A stretch of 62,791 bases of DNA. Source: Pseudomonas sp. BGI-2 (lineage in GTDB: Bacteria; Pseudomonadota; Gammaproteobacteria; Pseudomonadales; Pseudomonadaceae). The position numbers and the translations under genes were made by a program. How positions within the stretch are numbered: the stretch's first letter is position 1; each line of letters starts with the position of its first letter. This document shows positions 19,244 through 28,490 of this stretch, one piece after another. Under the pieces are notes generated by a model that was not told the DNA's origin, searched no databases, and saw only the letters and a list, made by a program, of their open reading frames with translations. The DNA lies in contig NZ_SISB01000038.1 of the NCBI RefSeq assembly GCF_004310295.1, forward strand, positions 1 through 62,791, written 5' to 3'.

Positions 19244-21076
19244 TCACTCAGCCTGGCGCAATCGCTTGTAAAGGGTATTGCGACTAACCCCAAGCCTGCG
19301 GGCCAGGTGCGAGATATTCCCCCCAGCCGCCTGCAACTGCCGATTCAAATCCTCCACATCATTCAAATCCACCGCCAGTGGCTCTGGCGAATCCACCGGT
19401 TCCATCTCCAAGTCCACAAAAAAATCATCCGGCAAGTGCTCCGGCCGCACCGGTTGTTCCTCGGCCATGGCCAGTGCCACCTGCATCACGCTGCTGACCT
19501 GCCTTAAATTCCCCGGCCACGGGTGGCGGCCGAATAACTCCAATACCTCCCGACTTAACCCGGCCCACTGCGATGGCTCGCGATGCTGTTCCCACAGGCG
19601 CTCGAACAGCGCCTGTTTGTCGCTGCGTTCCCTGAGCGGCGGCAATTCCAGGGTCAAGCCACCGATCCGGTAATAAAGATCCTCGCGAAACCGGCCCAAC
19701 TGTACTTGCTCACGCAACGAGCGGTTGGTCGCCGAGATGATGCGAATGTCCACCGGGAACAACTCGCTACTGCCCACCGGTTGCACGCAACGTTCCTGCA
19801 ACACCCGCAGCAACCGCGCTTGGGTCGGCAACGGCATATCACCTATTTCATCAAGGAACAGGGTGCCTTTGTCCGCCTTGCGGATCAGCCCGATGCTGCC
19901 TTTCTGGTTGGCGCCGGTGAACGCGCCTTTCTCGTAGCCAAACAGCTCGGACTCCACCAGTTCGGCGGGGATCGCTGCACAGTTGACGGCGATGAATGAC
20001 TGTTTGCTCCGGGAACTGGCCTGATGCAAGGCTTTGACGAAGACTTCCTTGCCAACCCCGGTTTCCCCGTGGATCAACAGCGGAATGTCTTTTTCCAGCA
20101 AGCGTTCGGCCTGGCGCACGGCTTTTTCCACGCGACTGTCGCCGAAATGCAGGGTGTTGAGGCTGATCGCAGTGGGGGCGATAACCGCTGGTTCCGCAAA
20201 GACTCGGGCCTGAATCGGCACCTGTTTCGGCCGTTTCAACAGGCATTGAAAGCGGTTGCGTCCAGAGGCTTGAAGGGCGAACGGCAGGTCATCCGGCTGG
20301 TTCAGCAGTTCCAGCAACGAGACCTTGAACAGGCTCTCGACACTGATACGCGACAGGCTGATACCCAACAAATTATCGGCCCGGCGATTAGCCGACAGCA
20401 CCTGACCGGTTTCATCGAAGATCAGCAAACCGGCCCATTGGCTGTCGAGGTTGTTCAGTCCGGTGTTGAAGGTCAGTTGGAAATGCTGGCCGTGAAAGAG
20501 GTTGAGGATCAGCCGGTTTTCCACGGTCTGGCTCATCATCTTGACCATGCCGAGGGTGTGGGACGGCGGCAGGTAGCTGTCGCTGGACACGTCCAGCACC
20601 GCGATCACCTTGCGCTCGGCATCGAATATCGGCGCGGCAGAACCGGTCATGAAGCGGTTGGCCTTGAGGAAATGTTCATCGTGCTCGATGTGCACCGCTT
20701 GCTCGCAGGCCAGCGCGGTGCCAATGGCGTTAGTGCCGCTGCAACGCTCCATCCAGCTGGCGCCAGCGCTGAAACCGCGGGTCAGACTCGGTTCGATGAA
20801 ACGCTGGGTACCCCAGGACGTCAGCACCTGGCCCTGATTGTCGGCCAGCATGATCAGGCAGTTGGAATTGCTCAGGATGTTTTCGTAATACGGCAGGACT
20901 TCCTGATGCGTGGTTTGCACCAGGGAATGCTGGCTCTCCAGCAACTGGGCGATGCCCTCGGCCGGCAACTGATCGAACGCTGGTGCGCTTTGATGATTGA
21001 GGCCGAACGCTCGGCAGCGGGACCAGGAGTCCTGGATGATGGCGTCGTGGGAGAGCGGCGAGGCGGGTACGGCCAT
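19244..21076 (-). CDS. sigma-54-dependent activator of the AcoR/DhaR type
   Basis: 610 aa enhancer-binding protein. The N-terminal GAF-type sensor spans about residues 60-200, a PAS-like segment (GLLIFDETGQVLSANRRADNLLG) is near 215-280, and the AAA+ domain follows from about 310. The AAA+ domain has Walker A GETGVGKE, an intact GAFTGA loop that contacts sigma-54, and GTLFLDEIGDMP (Walker B). The C-terminal Fis-type helix-turn-helix is NISHLARRLGVSRNTLYKRL. The family regulates acetoin, glycerol and dihydroxyacetone genes. Here it is divergent from a glycerol-type ABC operon that has a sigma-54 promoter, so it very probably activates that operon. Confidence 0.9.
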   Translation of the reverse strand: MAVPASPLSHDAIIQDSWSRCRAFGLNHQSAPAFDQLPAEGIAQLLESQHSLVQTTHQEVLPYYENILSNSNCLIMLADNQGQVLTSWGTQRFIEPSLTRGFSAGASWMERCSGTNAIGTALACEQAVHIEHDEHFLKANRFMTGSAAPIFDAERKVIAVLDVSSDSYLPPSHTLGMVKMMSQTVENRLILNLFHGQHFQLTFNTGLNNLDSQWAGLLIFDETGQVLSANRRADNLLGISLSRISVESLFKVSLLELLNQPDDLPFALQASGRNRFQCLLKRPKQVPIQARVFAEPAVIAPTAISLNTLHFGDSRVEKAVRQAERLLEKDIPLLIHGETGVGKEVFVKALHQASSRSKQSFIAVNCAAIPAELVESELFGYEKGAFTGANQKGSIGLIRKADKGTLFLDEIGDMPLPTQARLLRVLQERCVQPVGSSELFPVDIRIISATNRSLREQVQLGRFREDLYYRIGGLTLELPPLRERSDKQALFERLWEQHREPSQWAGLSREVLELFGRHPWPGNLRQVSSVMQVALAMAEEQPVRPEHLPDDFFVDLEMEPVDSPEPLAVDLNDVEDLNRQLQAAGGNISHLARRLGVSRNTLYKRLRQAE

Positions 21077-21144
21077 GGCAGTCGATCTCTGAGCAAGCTT
21101 TTATTGTTTTTATGGGTTTTGCATCTCGTTCAAACGCCAGATAA

Positions 21145-21214
21145 CTGTAGGAGCCAGGCTTGCCGGCGAAGGCGTCCTTGAAATTGCCTTCGCCGGCAAG
21201 CCTGGCTCCTACAG
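21145..21214. repeat. REP-type inverted repeat
   Basis: The arms CTGTAGGAGCCAGGCTTGCC... and their complement are perfect over about 30 nt, with a short A/T-containing loop near 21175-21186. It sits upstream of the regulator gene start (minus strand) and 36 bp from the first TGTTCA repeat. Confidence 0.85.
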
Positions 21215-21249
21215 GGGCAATGTGCGGCTGAAAAGTGTTTATAGAGTGT

Positions 21250-21319
21250 TGTTCACTATTGTTCATTGTCAACGGCTGGATTGTTCAATTGTTCAGTCGC
21301 AGTTGTTCATTTCTGTTCA
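21250..21319 (+). promoter_or_regulatory. Array of six TGTTCA repeats, probable enhancer (UAS)
   Basis: TGTTCA occurs six times in the same orientation, starting at 21250, 21260, 21282, 21290, 21304 and 21314. Five of the six are TTGTTCA. Several are about one helical turn apart. The array lies 65-135 bp upstream of the -24 element, the usual distance for sigma-54 enhancer sites. Binding by the adjacent activator is inferred. Confidence 0.68.
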
Positions 21320-21383
21320 GCAACGAACCCGGTTTTTCATTTGATTGAAGGATTTTCAAACCAGATCAACAGCTTGCAATTTC

Positions 21384-21399
21384 TGGCATGAAACTCGCT
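21384..21399 (+). promoter_or_regulatory. Sigma-54 (-24/-12) promoter of the ABC operon
   Basis: TGGCATGAAACTCGCT fits the consensus TGGCAYG-N4-TTGCW with one mismatch. GG and GC are at the required 12-nt spacing (21385-86 and 21397-98). Transcription should begin near 21410, about 35 nt before the first ATG. Confidence 0.78.
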
Positions 21400-21444
21400 C
21401 TACTGCTCCGGTCGCTTGACTCCAAATAATAAAAAGGCCGAGCC

Positions 21445-22539
21445 ATGTCATTAACCCTGGAGCACGTCAGCCGTACCGTCGAGGGCCAGACCTGGATCGA
21501 CGATGCGTGCCTTAGTTTTGAACCCGGATCCTTCAACGTTTTGCTCGGGCGCACGCTGTCCGGCAAAACCAGTCTCATGCGCCTGATGGCCGGCCTGGAC
21601 AAGCCCGACAGCGGCCGCATCCTGATGAACGGCGTCGACGTCACGCAGCGCCCGGTACGTCTGCGCAATGTGTCGATGGTCTATCAGCAGTTCATCAATT
21701 TCCCGACCATGACCGTGTTCGAGAACATCGCCTCGCCCTTGCGCCAGGGCGGTGTCTCCAATGAGCTGATCCAGAGCAAAGTGCTGGAAACCGCCAAGAT
21801 GCTGCGCATCGAGAAATTCCTCCAGCGCTATCCGCTGGAACTCTCGGGCGGCCAGCAACAGCGCACCGCGATGGCCCGGGCGTTGGTCAAGGATGCCGAG
21901 CTGATCCTGTTCGATGAGCCGCTGGTGAACCTCGACTACAAGTTGCGCGAAGAACTGCGTCAGGAAATGCGCGAGCTTTTCAAGGCCCGGCACACGATTG
22001 CGATTTACGCCACCACCGAACCCAATGAAGCGCTGGCCTTGGGCGGCACCACCACCATTCTTCACGAAGGCCGAGTGGTCCAGAGCGGCAAGTCCTCCGA
22101 GGTCTATCACCAGCCGCAAACGGTGCTGGCGGCGGAGCTGTTCTCCGAGCCGCCGATCAACCTGATGCCGGGCCGTATCGCCGGCAACGAAGTGAGCTTC
22201 GCCAATTTCGTGCACTTTCCATTAAACGTTGATTTGCGCCCGGTCGGCGAGGGCGAGTTCCGCTTCGGCGTGCGCCCGAGCCATATCTCCCTGGTGCCGA
22301 GCAACGACGATGACCTCGAACTCGCCGTGACTGTCGAGGTGGCCGAGATCAGCGGTTCGGAAACTTTCCTGCACGTGCGCAACGAGCATTTCCTGTTGGT
22401 ACTGCACTTGCCCGGGGTCCACGAATACGACGTCGATGCGCCGATTCGCATCTATATCCCGACCCATAAACTGTTTGTGTTCGATGCGCAGGGGCGGCTG
22501 GTCCAGGCGCCCGGTCGCCGCATCGCGAGGGTTGCCTGA
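21445..22539 (+). CDS. GlpS-type ABC transporter ATPase (glycerol-type importer)
   Basis: 364 aa, MalK-like: nucleotide-binding domain (1-235) plus C-terminal regulatory domain with an RPSHI segment. Walker A is the unusual GRTLSGKT (35-42). Q-loop Gln81/82, the signature LSGGQ (133-137) and Walker B LILFDEP are normal. The switch histidine is missing: YATTEP stands where YVTHDQ is expected, so Thr191 replaces His. It is the first gene of the operon, downstream of the sigma-54 promoter. By family, with Rhizobium leguminosarum GlpS as the described relative I recall, it powers glycerol import. The substrate here is inferred. Its stop overlaps the next start by one base (TGATG). Confidence 0.82.
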   Translation: MSLTLEHVSRTVEGQTWIDDACLSFEPGSFNVLLGRTLSGKTSLMRLMAGLDKPDSGRILMNGVDVTQRPVRLRNVSMVYQQFINFPTMTVFENIASPLRQGGVSNELIQSKVLETAKMLRIEKFLQRYPLELSGGQQQRTAMARALVKDAELILFDEPLVNLDYKLREELRQEMRELFKARHTIAIYATTEPNEALALGGTTTILHEGRVVQSGKSSEVYHQPQTVLAAELFSEPPINLMPGRIAGNEVSFANFVHFPLNVDLRPVGEGEFRFGVRPSHISLVPSNDDDLELAVTVEVAEISGSETFLHVRNEHFLLVLHLPGVHEYDVDAPIRIYIPTHKLFVFDAQGRLVQAPGRRIARVA

Positions 22540-23636
22540 TGGCCGAAATCCGTTTGCAGAACCTCGCCCACAGCTACACCAGCACGCCCACCGGCCCCGA
22601 GGATTACGCGATCCGCGAAATGGACCACGTCTGGGAGCAGGGCGGTGCTTATGCCTTGCTCGGGCCTTCGGGCTGCGGTAAGTCGACGTTGCTCAACATC
22701 ATTTCCGGGTTACTCAGCCCGTCCCAGGGCCATGTCCTGTTCGATGGCAAAGCGGTCAACGACCTGACTCCCGAGAAGCGCAACATCGCTCAGGTTTTCC
22801 AGTTTCCGGTGGTCTACGACACCATGACGGTGTTCGACAACCTGGCCTTCCCGCTGCGCAATCAGGGCATGGCCGAGGCGACAATTCACAGCAAGGTGCA
22901 GGAAATCGCCGAGGTCCTCGACCTTCAGGCGCTGCTGAGCAAAAAGGCGCGCAACCTCACCGCCGACGAAAAACAGAAAGTCTCCATGGGCCGTGGGCTG
23001 GTGCGCGACGACGTCTCGGCGATCCTGTTTGATGAACCGCTGACCGTGATCGACCCGCACCTGAAGTGGAAACTGCGGCGCAAGCTCAAGCAGATCCACG
23101 AGCAGTTCAACATCACCATGGTCTACGTCACCCACGATCAGCTCGAAGCCTCGACCTTCGCCGACAAAATTGCGGTGATGTACGGCGGGCAGATCGTGCA
23201 ATTCGGCACCCCGCGCGAGTTGTTCGAGCGTCCGACCCACACCTTTGTCGGCTATTTCATTGGCAGTCCGGGGATGAACCTGATCGAGGTGCAGCCACAA
23301 CCGGGCGGCGTAGGGTTTGCGTCGACGCTTCTGCCTTTGTCTGACGCGCAACAGAAACGCATCGCCGAGTCGCAATGGAAAACCCTGAAGGTCGGCATCC
23401 GTCCCGAGTTCGTGCATGTGTGGGACGAGCCGCTCGATGACGCGATGCAGGCACACGTCATACACGTCGAGGACCTCGGCACCTACAAGATCATGACCCT
23501 GAACCTTGATGGCGCCCCGCTGAAAGTGCGCCTGGCCGAAGACAAGCCAGTGCCTGAGGGAATCGCCTACATCAACTTCCCGGCACAGTGGTTGATGGTC
23601 TATGCCGACGATTACCTGCTGGAGACGCAGCCATGA
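22539..23636 (+). CDS. GlpT-type ABC transporter ATPase (second, non-identical subunit)
   Basis: 365 aa, same architecture as its neighbour. Walker A GPSGCGKS (42-49), Q88, Walker B AILFDEP and the switch His199 (YVTHDQ) are intact. The ABC signature is degenerate: LTADE (140-144) replaces LSGGQ. It should form a heterodimer with the preceding ATPase, which has the complementary defect. The name follows the Rhizobium glycerol system and is unrelated to E. coli GlpT, the glycerol-3-phosphate antiporter. It overlaps the next gene by 4 nt (ATGA). Confidence 0.82.
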   Translation: MAEIRLQNLAHSYTSTPTGPEDYAIREMDHVWEQGGAYALLGPSGCGKSTLLNIISGLLSPSQGHVLFDGKAVNDLTPEKRNIAQVFQFPVVYDTMTVFDNLAFPLRNQGMAEATIHSKVQEIAEVLDLQALLSKKARNLTADEKQKVSMGRGLVRDDVSAILFDEPLTVIDPHLKWKLRRKLKQIHEQFNITMVYVTHDQLEASTFADKIAVMYGGQIVQFGTPRELFERPTHTFVGYFIGSPGMNLIEVQPQPGGVGFASTLLPLSDAQQKRIAESQWKTLKVGIRPEFVHVWDEPLDDAMQAHVIHVEDLGTYKIMTLNLDGAPLKVRLAEDKPVPEGIAYINFPAQWLMVYADDYLLETQP

Positions 23637-24499
23637 ACAAGGTGCAGAACAACAAGGCCTGGTGGCTGGTCCTGCCGGTGTTTCTGCTGGTGGCGTTCAG
23701 TGCGGTGATCCCGATGATGACCGTGGTCAATTACTCGGTGCAGGACATCTTCGACCAGTCCAGCCGCTACTTCGTCGGCGCCGACTGGTACAAGCAGGTG
23801 CTGCTTGATCCCCGCCTGCACGACTCGCTGCTGCGGCAATTCATCTATTCCGCCTGCGTCTTGCTGATCGAAATCCCGCTGGGCATCGGCATCGCCCTGA
23901 CCATGCCGACCAAGGGCCGCTGGTCGTCGCTGGTGCTGATTATCCTGGCGATTCCGCTGCTGATCCCGTGGAACGTGGTCGGGACCATTTGGCAGATCTT
24001 CGGTCGGGCCGACATCGGCCTGCTGGGTTCGAGCCTCAACGCGATGGGCATCAGCTATAACTATGCGGCAAACACCATGGATGCCTGGGTCACGGTGCTG
24101 GTGATGGACGTCTGGCACTGGACGTCGTTGGTGGCGCTGTTGTGTTTCTCCGGGTTGCGGGCGATTCCGGACGTCTATTACCAGGCGGCACGGATTGATC
24201 GCGCGTCGGCCTGGGCGGTTTTCCGACATATCCAGTTGCCCAAGCTCAAGAGCGTGTTGCTGATCGCGGTGATGTTGCGGTTCATGGACAGTTTCATGAT
24301 CTACACCGAGCCATTCGTGCTCACGGGCGGTGGTCCGGGGAATGCCACGACGTTCCTCAGCCAGACCCTGACGCAAATGGCCATCGGGCAGTTCGACCTC
24401 GGCCCCGCGGCGGCTTTCTCGCTGGTGTACTTCCTGATCATCCTGTTGGTGTCCTGGCTGTTCTACACCGCCATGACTCACTCTGACGCCAACCGCTGA
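23633..24499 (+). CDS. ABC transporter permease, GlpP-type
   Basis: 288 aa with about six membrane helices, MalF/UgpA-like. The EAA loop that docks the ATPase is visible as YYQAARIDRASAWAVFRHIQLPKLK in the C-terminal half. The start at 23633 (MNKVQNNKAWW) overlaps the preceding stop (ATGA). An in-frame extension to 23588 would lie inside the upstream gene. With the next permease it forms the transmembrane channel of the glycerol-type importer. Confidence 0.86.
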   Translation: MNKVQNNKAWWLVLPVFLLVAFSAVIPMMTVVNYSVQDIFDQSSRYFVGADWYKQVLLDPRLHDSLLRQFIYSACVLLIEIPLGIGIALTMPTKGRWSSLVLIILAIPLLIPWNVVGTIWQIFGRADIGLLGSSLNAMGISYNYAANTMDAWVTVLVMDVWHWTSLVALLCFSGLRAIPDVYYQAARIDRASAWAVFRHIQLPKLKSVLLIAVMLRFMDSFMIYTEPFVLTGGGPGNATTFLSQTLTQMAIGQFDLGPAAAFSLVYFLIILLVSWLFYTAMTHSDANR

Positions 24500-24507
24500 G
24501 GTCTGCC

Positions 24508-25308
<801 letters not shown>

Positions 25309-25318
25309 GGAGCTGATG

Positions 25319-25591
25319 ATGGAATGGATGAGCTGGACTGTCCCCACAGCGGCGTTTTTCATCGCCATTGGCCTGATTCTGGCGGGCATGACGACTTGGG
25401 AATTACGTTCGCCGAGTGTCCCTCGGCGTGGTTTTCTGCCGATTGCCACCACCCGTGGCGATCGGCTGTTTATCGGTCTTCTCGGCAGCGCCTACCTGCA
25501 TTTGCTGGTAATCGGCGTCACCGACTGGAGCATCTGGGTTGCGTTCGCGTTGTCCCTGGTGTGGCTGTTGGCTGTGATGCGTTGGGGCTAG
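25319..25591 (+). CDS. Small membrane protein of the DUF2160 (GlpU) family
   Basis: 90 aa with three predicted membrane helices (VPTAAFFIAIGLILAGM, FIGLLGSAYLHLLVIGV and WVAFALSLVWLLAVM). It sits between the permease and binding-protein genes, as in glycerol-type ABC operons, where this small protein is a constant member of unknown role. GAGGAG at 25307-25312 is 6 nt from the ATG at 25319 but only 3 nt from an ATG at 25316, so 25319 is preferred. It may help assemble or gate the permease, which is a guess. Confidence 0.8.
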   Translation: MEWMSWTVPTAAFFIAIGLILAGMTTWELRSPSVPRRGFLPIATTRGDRLFIGLLGSAYLHLLVIGVTDWSIWVAFALSLVWLLAVMRWG

Positions 25592-25639
25592 TCGAAATCG
25601 ATCGGCAATGTTGCTCCGAAACTCAAACAGGAGGTCTCT

Positions 25640-27382
25640 ATGTTCGACAAAAACAATAAGCTGCGACATAGCGTTTCATTGGCAGCCATGCTGGCACTCA
25701 GCGGGTTGAGCGCTGCGGCCTGGGCCGATGCCTATGAAGACGCCGCCAAGAAATGGATTGGCAGCGAGTTCAAACCGTCCACCCTCACGCCAGAGCAGCA
25801 GCTCGAAGAGCTGAAGTGGTTTATCAAGGCCGCCGAGCCGTTTCGCGGGATGAGCATCAAGGTGGTTTCGGAAACCATCGCGACCCACGAATATGAATCC
25901 AAAACGCTGGCCAAGGCCTTCACCGAAATCACCGGGATCAAGCTGACCCACGACCTGCTGCAGGAAGGCGACGTGGTGGAAAAGCTGCAAACCCAGATGC
26001 AATCGGACAAGAACATCTATGACGGCTGGGTCAACGACTCAGACCTGATCGGTACGCACTTTCGCTACGGCAAGACCGAATCGATCACCGACCTGATGGC
26101 TAACGAAGGCAAGGCTTACACCTCGCCGACGCTGGACATTAAAGACTTCATTGGCATCTCGTTCACTACCGCGCCGGACGGCAAGATCTATCAGTTGCCC
26201 GACCAGCAGTTCGCCAACCTCTACTGGTTCCGCGCCGACTGGTTTGAACGCGCGGACCTGAAAGCCAAGTTCAAGGAAAAGTACGGCTACGAGTTGGGCG
26301 TACCGGTGAACTGGTCGGCCTATGAAGACATCGCCAAGTTCTTCAGCGAAGACGTCAAGGAAATCGACGGCAAACGCGTTTACGGTCACATGGACTACGG
26401 CAAGAAAGACCCGTCTCTAGGCTGGCGCTTCACAGATGCCTGGTTCTCCATGGCCGGAGCCGGCGACAAAGGCATCCCCAATGGTTTGCCGGTGGACGAG
26501 TGGGGCATCCGCGTCGAGGACTGCCACCCGGTCGGTTCCAGCGTGACCCGCGGCGGCGACACCAACGGTCCGGCGGCGGTGTATGCGACCACCAAATACG
26601 TTGACTGGATGAAAAAATATGCGCCACCGGAAGCGGCGGGCATGACCTTCTCCGAGTCTGGCCCGGTACCGTCCCAGGGCAACATCGCCCAGCAGATCTT
26701 CTGGTACACCGCGTTTACCGCCGACATGACCAAACCGGGCTTGCCGGTGATGAATACCGACGGTACGCCGAAATGGCGGATGGCGCCGTCGCCAAAAGGC
26801 CCGTACTGGGAAGAGGGGATGAAGCTCGGTTATCAGGACGCCGGTTCCTGGACCTTCCTCAAATCCACGCCCGAGAAGCAAAAACTGGCGGCCTGGCTGT
26901 ACGCGCAGTTCGTGACCTCGAAAACCGTGTCGCTGAAGAAAACCATCGTCGGCCTGACCCCGATCCGCGAGTCGGACATCAACTCGCAAGCCATGACCGA
27001 CCTGGCGCCGAAACTCGGTGGGCTGGTGGAGTTCTACCGCAGCCCGGCCCGCGTGCAATGGACCCCGACCGGGACCAACGTGCCGGACTATCCGCGCTTG
27101 GCGCAACTGTGGTGGAGCCACATCGCCGAAGCGGCCAGTGGAGAGAAAACGCCACAACAGGCACTGGATGGTCTGGCCAAGGATCAGGATGCGATCATGA
27201 CCCGTCTGGAACGCTCCAAGGTACAACCGACCTGCGGGCCGAAAATGAATCCGGAGCGGGATGCGCAGTACTGGTTCGATCAGCCGGGTGCGCCGAAAGC
27301 AAAACTGGCGAACGAGAAGCCTAAAGGCGAAACCGTGAGCTATGCCGAACTGCTTAAATCGTGGGAGGCGGCGCGTAAGTAA
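25640..27382 (+). CDS. ABC transporter substrate-binding protein, GlpV-type
   Basis: 580 aa, long for a solute-binding protein but typical of this glycerol-type family. The signal peptide ends near residue 30 (LSGLSAAAWADA). The mature part is a two-lobed periplasmic binding protein (family 1/extracellular solute-binding), with conserved stretches such as QLPDQQFANLYWFRADWF and GDTNGPAAVYATTKYVDW. AGGAGG precedes the ATG. It delivers the ligand, probably glycerol or a related polyol, to the two permeases. It is the last gene of the operon and is followed by a terminator. Confidence 0.84.
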   Translation: MFDKNNKLRHSVSLAAMLALSGLSAAAWADAYEDAAKKWIGSEFKPSTLTPEQQLEELKWFIKAAEPFRGMSIKVVSETIATHEYESKTLAKAFTEITGIKLTHDLLQEGDVVEKLQTQMQSDKNIYDGWVNDSDLIGTHFRYGKTESITDLMANEGKAYTSPTLDIKDFIGISFTTAPDGKIYQLPDQQFANLYWFRADWFERADLKAKFKEKYGYELGVPVNWSAYEDIAKFFSEDVKEIDGKRVYGHMDYGKKDPSLGWRFTDAWFSMAGAGDKGIPNGLPVDEWGIRVEDCHPVGSSVTRGGDTNGPAAVYATTKYVDWMKKYAPPEAAGMTFSESGPVPSQGNIAQQIFWYTAFTADMTKPGLPVMNTDGTPKWRMAPSPKGPYWEEGMKLGYQDAGSWTFLKSTPEKQKLAAWLYAQFVTSKTVSLKKTIVGLTPIRESDINSQAMTDLAPKLGGLVEFYRSPARVQWTPTGTNVPDYPRLAQLWWSHIAEAASGEKTPQQALDGLAKDQDAIMTRLERSKVQPTCGPKMNPERDAQYWFDQPGAPKAKLANEKPKGETVSYAELLKSWEAARK

Positions 27383-27403
27383 TCGCGGGTTTGTGTGAGG
27401 CAA

Positions 27404-27430
27404 ACGGCACCGAAAGGTGCCGTTCTTATT
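27404..27430 (+). terminator. Terminator of the glycerol-type ABC operon
   Basis: The stem ACGGCACC/GGTGCCGT has a GAAA tetraloop and is followed by TTCTTATTT, 22 nt after the last gene. Confidence 0.85.
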
Positions 27431-27453
27431 TGTGCCGGTCTCTATAGATGAAG

Positions 27454-27535
27454 ATCAAAAGATCGCAGCCTTCGGCAGCTCCTACAGGGAATACGAAATC
27501 TATGTAGGAGCTGCCGAAGGCTGCGATCTTTTGAT
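27454..27535. repeat. Perfect 33-nt inverted repeat
   Basis: The arms at 27454-27486 and 27503-27535 are exact complements. They contain GATCGCAGCCTTCGGCAGC, a repeat class distinct from the GGGCTTGCTCGCGA elements elsewhere in the window. It lies 21 bp from the 3' end of the antitoxin gene. Confidence 0.88.
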
Positions 27536-27555
27536 TCTGAAAAAACCACCTGAAC

Positions 27556-27870
27556 CTAAGTCAACGCCGCCAGTTGTTGAACCGTCTCCGGAAAGCGCTC
27601 AACCAGCCGGATAAGCGTTGTCGCCTGGGCATTAGGTTTCGCCCGTCCTTGCTCCCAGTTCTCCAGCGTCCGGGTGTTGGTGCGCAAGTACATCGCAAAC
27701 ACCGGCCGGGAGAGATTCAGTTGCTGGCGGATGCCAATCACTTCCTCTGCCGTAATCGGAGCCAGTTTGGCCAGTTTTACTTTGTGCGTGCGTAGAGTGA
27801 CTTTACCTTGGCGCTCATCGGCCAAGGCTTCAAAACCCTCTACCAGCTCGGAAAAAATGTCACGTTTCAT
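27556..27870 (-). CDS. HigA2-type antitoxin (XRE helix-turn-helix)
   Basis: 104 aa. The N-terminus MKRDIFSELVEGFEAL and the core VIGIRQQLNLSRPVFAMYLRTNTRTLENWEQGRAKPN form the HTH. The sequence pattern closely resembles Vibrio cholerae HigA2 as I remember it, in which a disordered N-terminus wraps the toxin and the HTH represses the operon. It is the second gene after the toxin and overlaps it by 11 nt, the toxin-first order of higBA loci. Confidence 0.85.
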   Translation of the reverse strand: MKRDIFSELVEGFEALADERQGKVTLRTHKVKLAKLAPITAEEVIGIRQQLNLSRPVFAMYLRTNTRTLENWEQGRAKPNAQATTLIRLVERFPETVQQLAALT

Positions 27871-28210
27871 CGCTCGTTCTCGCTTTGATTTCTCGATAAA
27901 GCATTTCTTTAAGCAGTTTTTTCTGTTGTGGCGTCAAATCGTCCTGCTCGTTCTTGCCATACAAGGTAAAGAGCCAGAATTGGTCGAAACCGGACCACCA
28001 GTAATAAATCACCCTCAGCCCACCGCGCTTGCCCTTGTTTCGCCGCTCATCCACCACTCGAATTTTGCGCAGACCTCCGGTGCCTTCGACGACATCTCCC
28101 GCTTCCGGGTTTTGCAGCAACTCCTGCTGGAACCGGTGAAACAGATCATCATCCAGGTAGTCACTTCGATGCTTTTGAAATACGGTTAATTCGATAAAAA
28201 GAGCGTCCAT
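27860..28210 (-). CDS. HigB2-type toxin (RelE superfamily mRNA interferase)
   Basis: 116 aa from MDALFIELTVFQKHRSDYL. The RelE-fold core GTGGLRKIRVVDERRNKGKRGGLRVIYYWW and the C-terminal LFTLYGKNEQDDLTPQQKKLL match HigB2-type toxins, which cut mRNA on the ribosome. The start at 28210 is preferred over the in-frame GUG/ATG extension to 28261 because family members begin here. It is first in the toxin-antitoxin pair. Nothing looks broken, so it is probably active. Confidence 0.85.
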   Translation of the reverse strand: MDALFIELTVFQKHRSDYLDDDLFHRFQQELLQNPEAGDVVEGTGGLRKIRVVDERRNKGKRGGLRVIYYWWSGFDQFWLFTLYGKNEQDDLTPQQKKLLKEMLYREIKARTSDET

Positions 28211-28490
28211 GTTCTGTACGTTACCTGCGTATATTTCTATCACAAGAATCGAATAGGTCAAGGCTTCTGTGCCTGCCCAATTCGGTCAAGCCATTACGTT
28301 AAAGTCGAAGGCAGGATCGGGATGTAGGACGCGGCTGATTCACCCGCGAGGCGATTCTGGATATCGGGGAGGTTCAAAACGGTATCTACACAATGCGTAT
28401 TTCAATTCGGAATGTTTAAAAGTTGAGTTGGAAATACAGAACCTTCCCACAATGTTTTCAGGTTGTCCGTCGGACGTCCGGTCTCTAGCC

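Larger units (their letters stand above)
21077..21444. other. Divergent regulatory region between the sigma-54 activator and the ABC operon
   Basis: 368 bp without a gene. It holds a REP inverted repeat (21145-21214), six TGTTCA repeats (21250-21319) and a -24/-12 promoter (21384-21399), each listed separately. No clear sigma-70 promoter for the regulator gene was identified. Confidence 0.85.

Noticed and set aside
27417..27614. 65-aa plus-strand frame after the ABC operon
   Set aside because: It consists of the terminator and the perfect inverted repeat read through, then antisense of the antitoxin gene.
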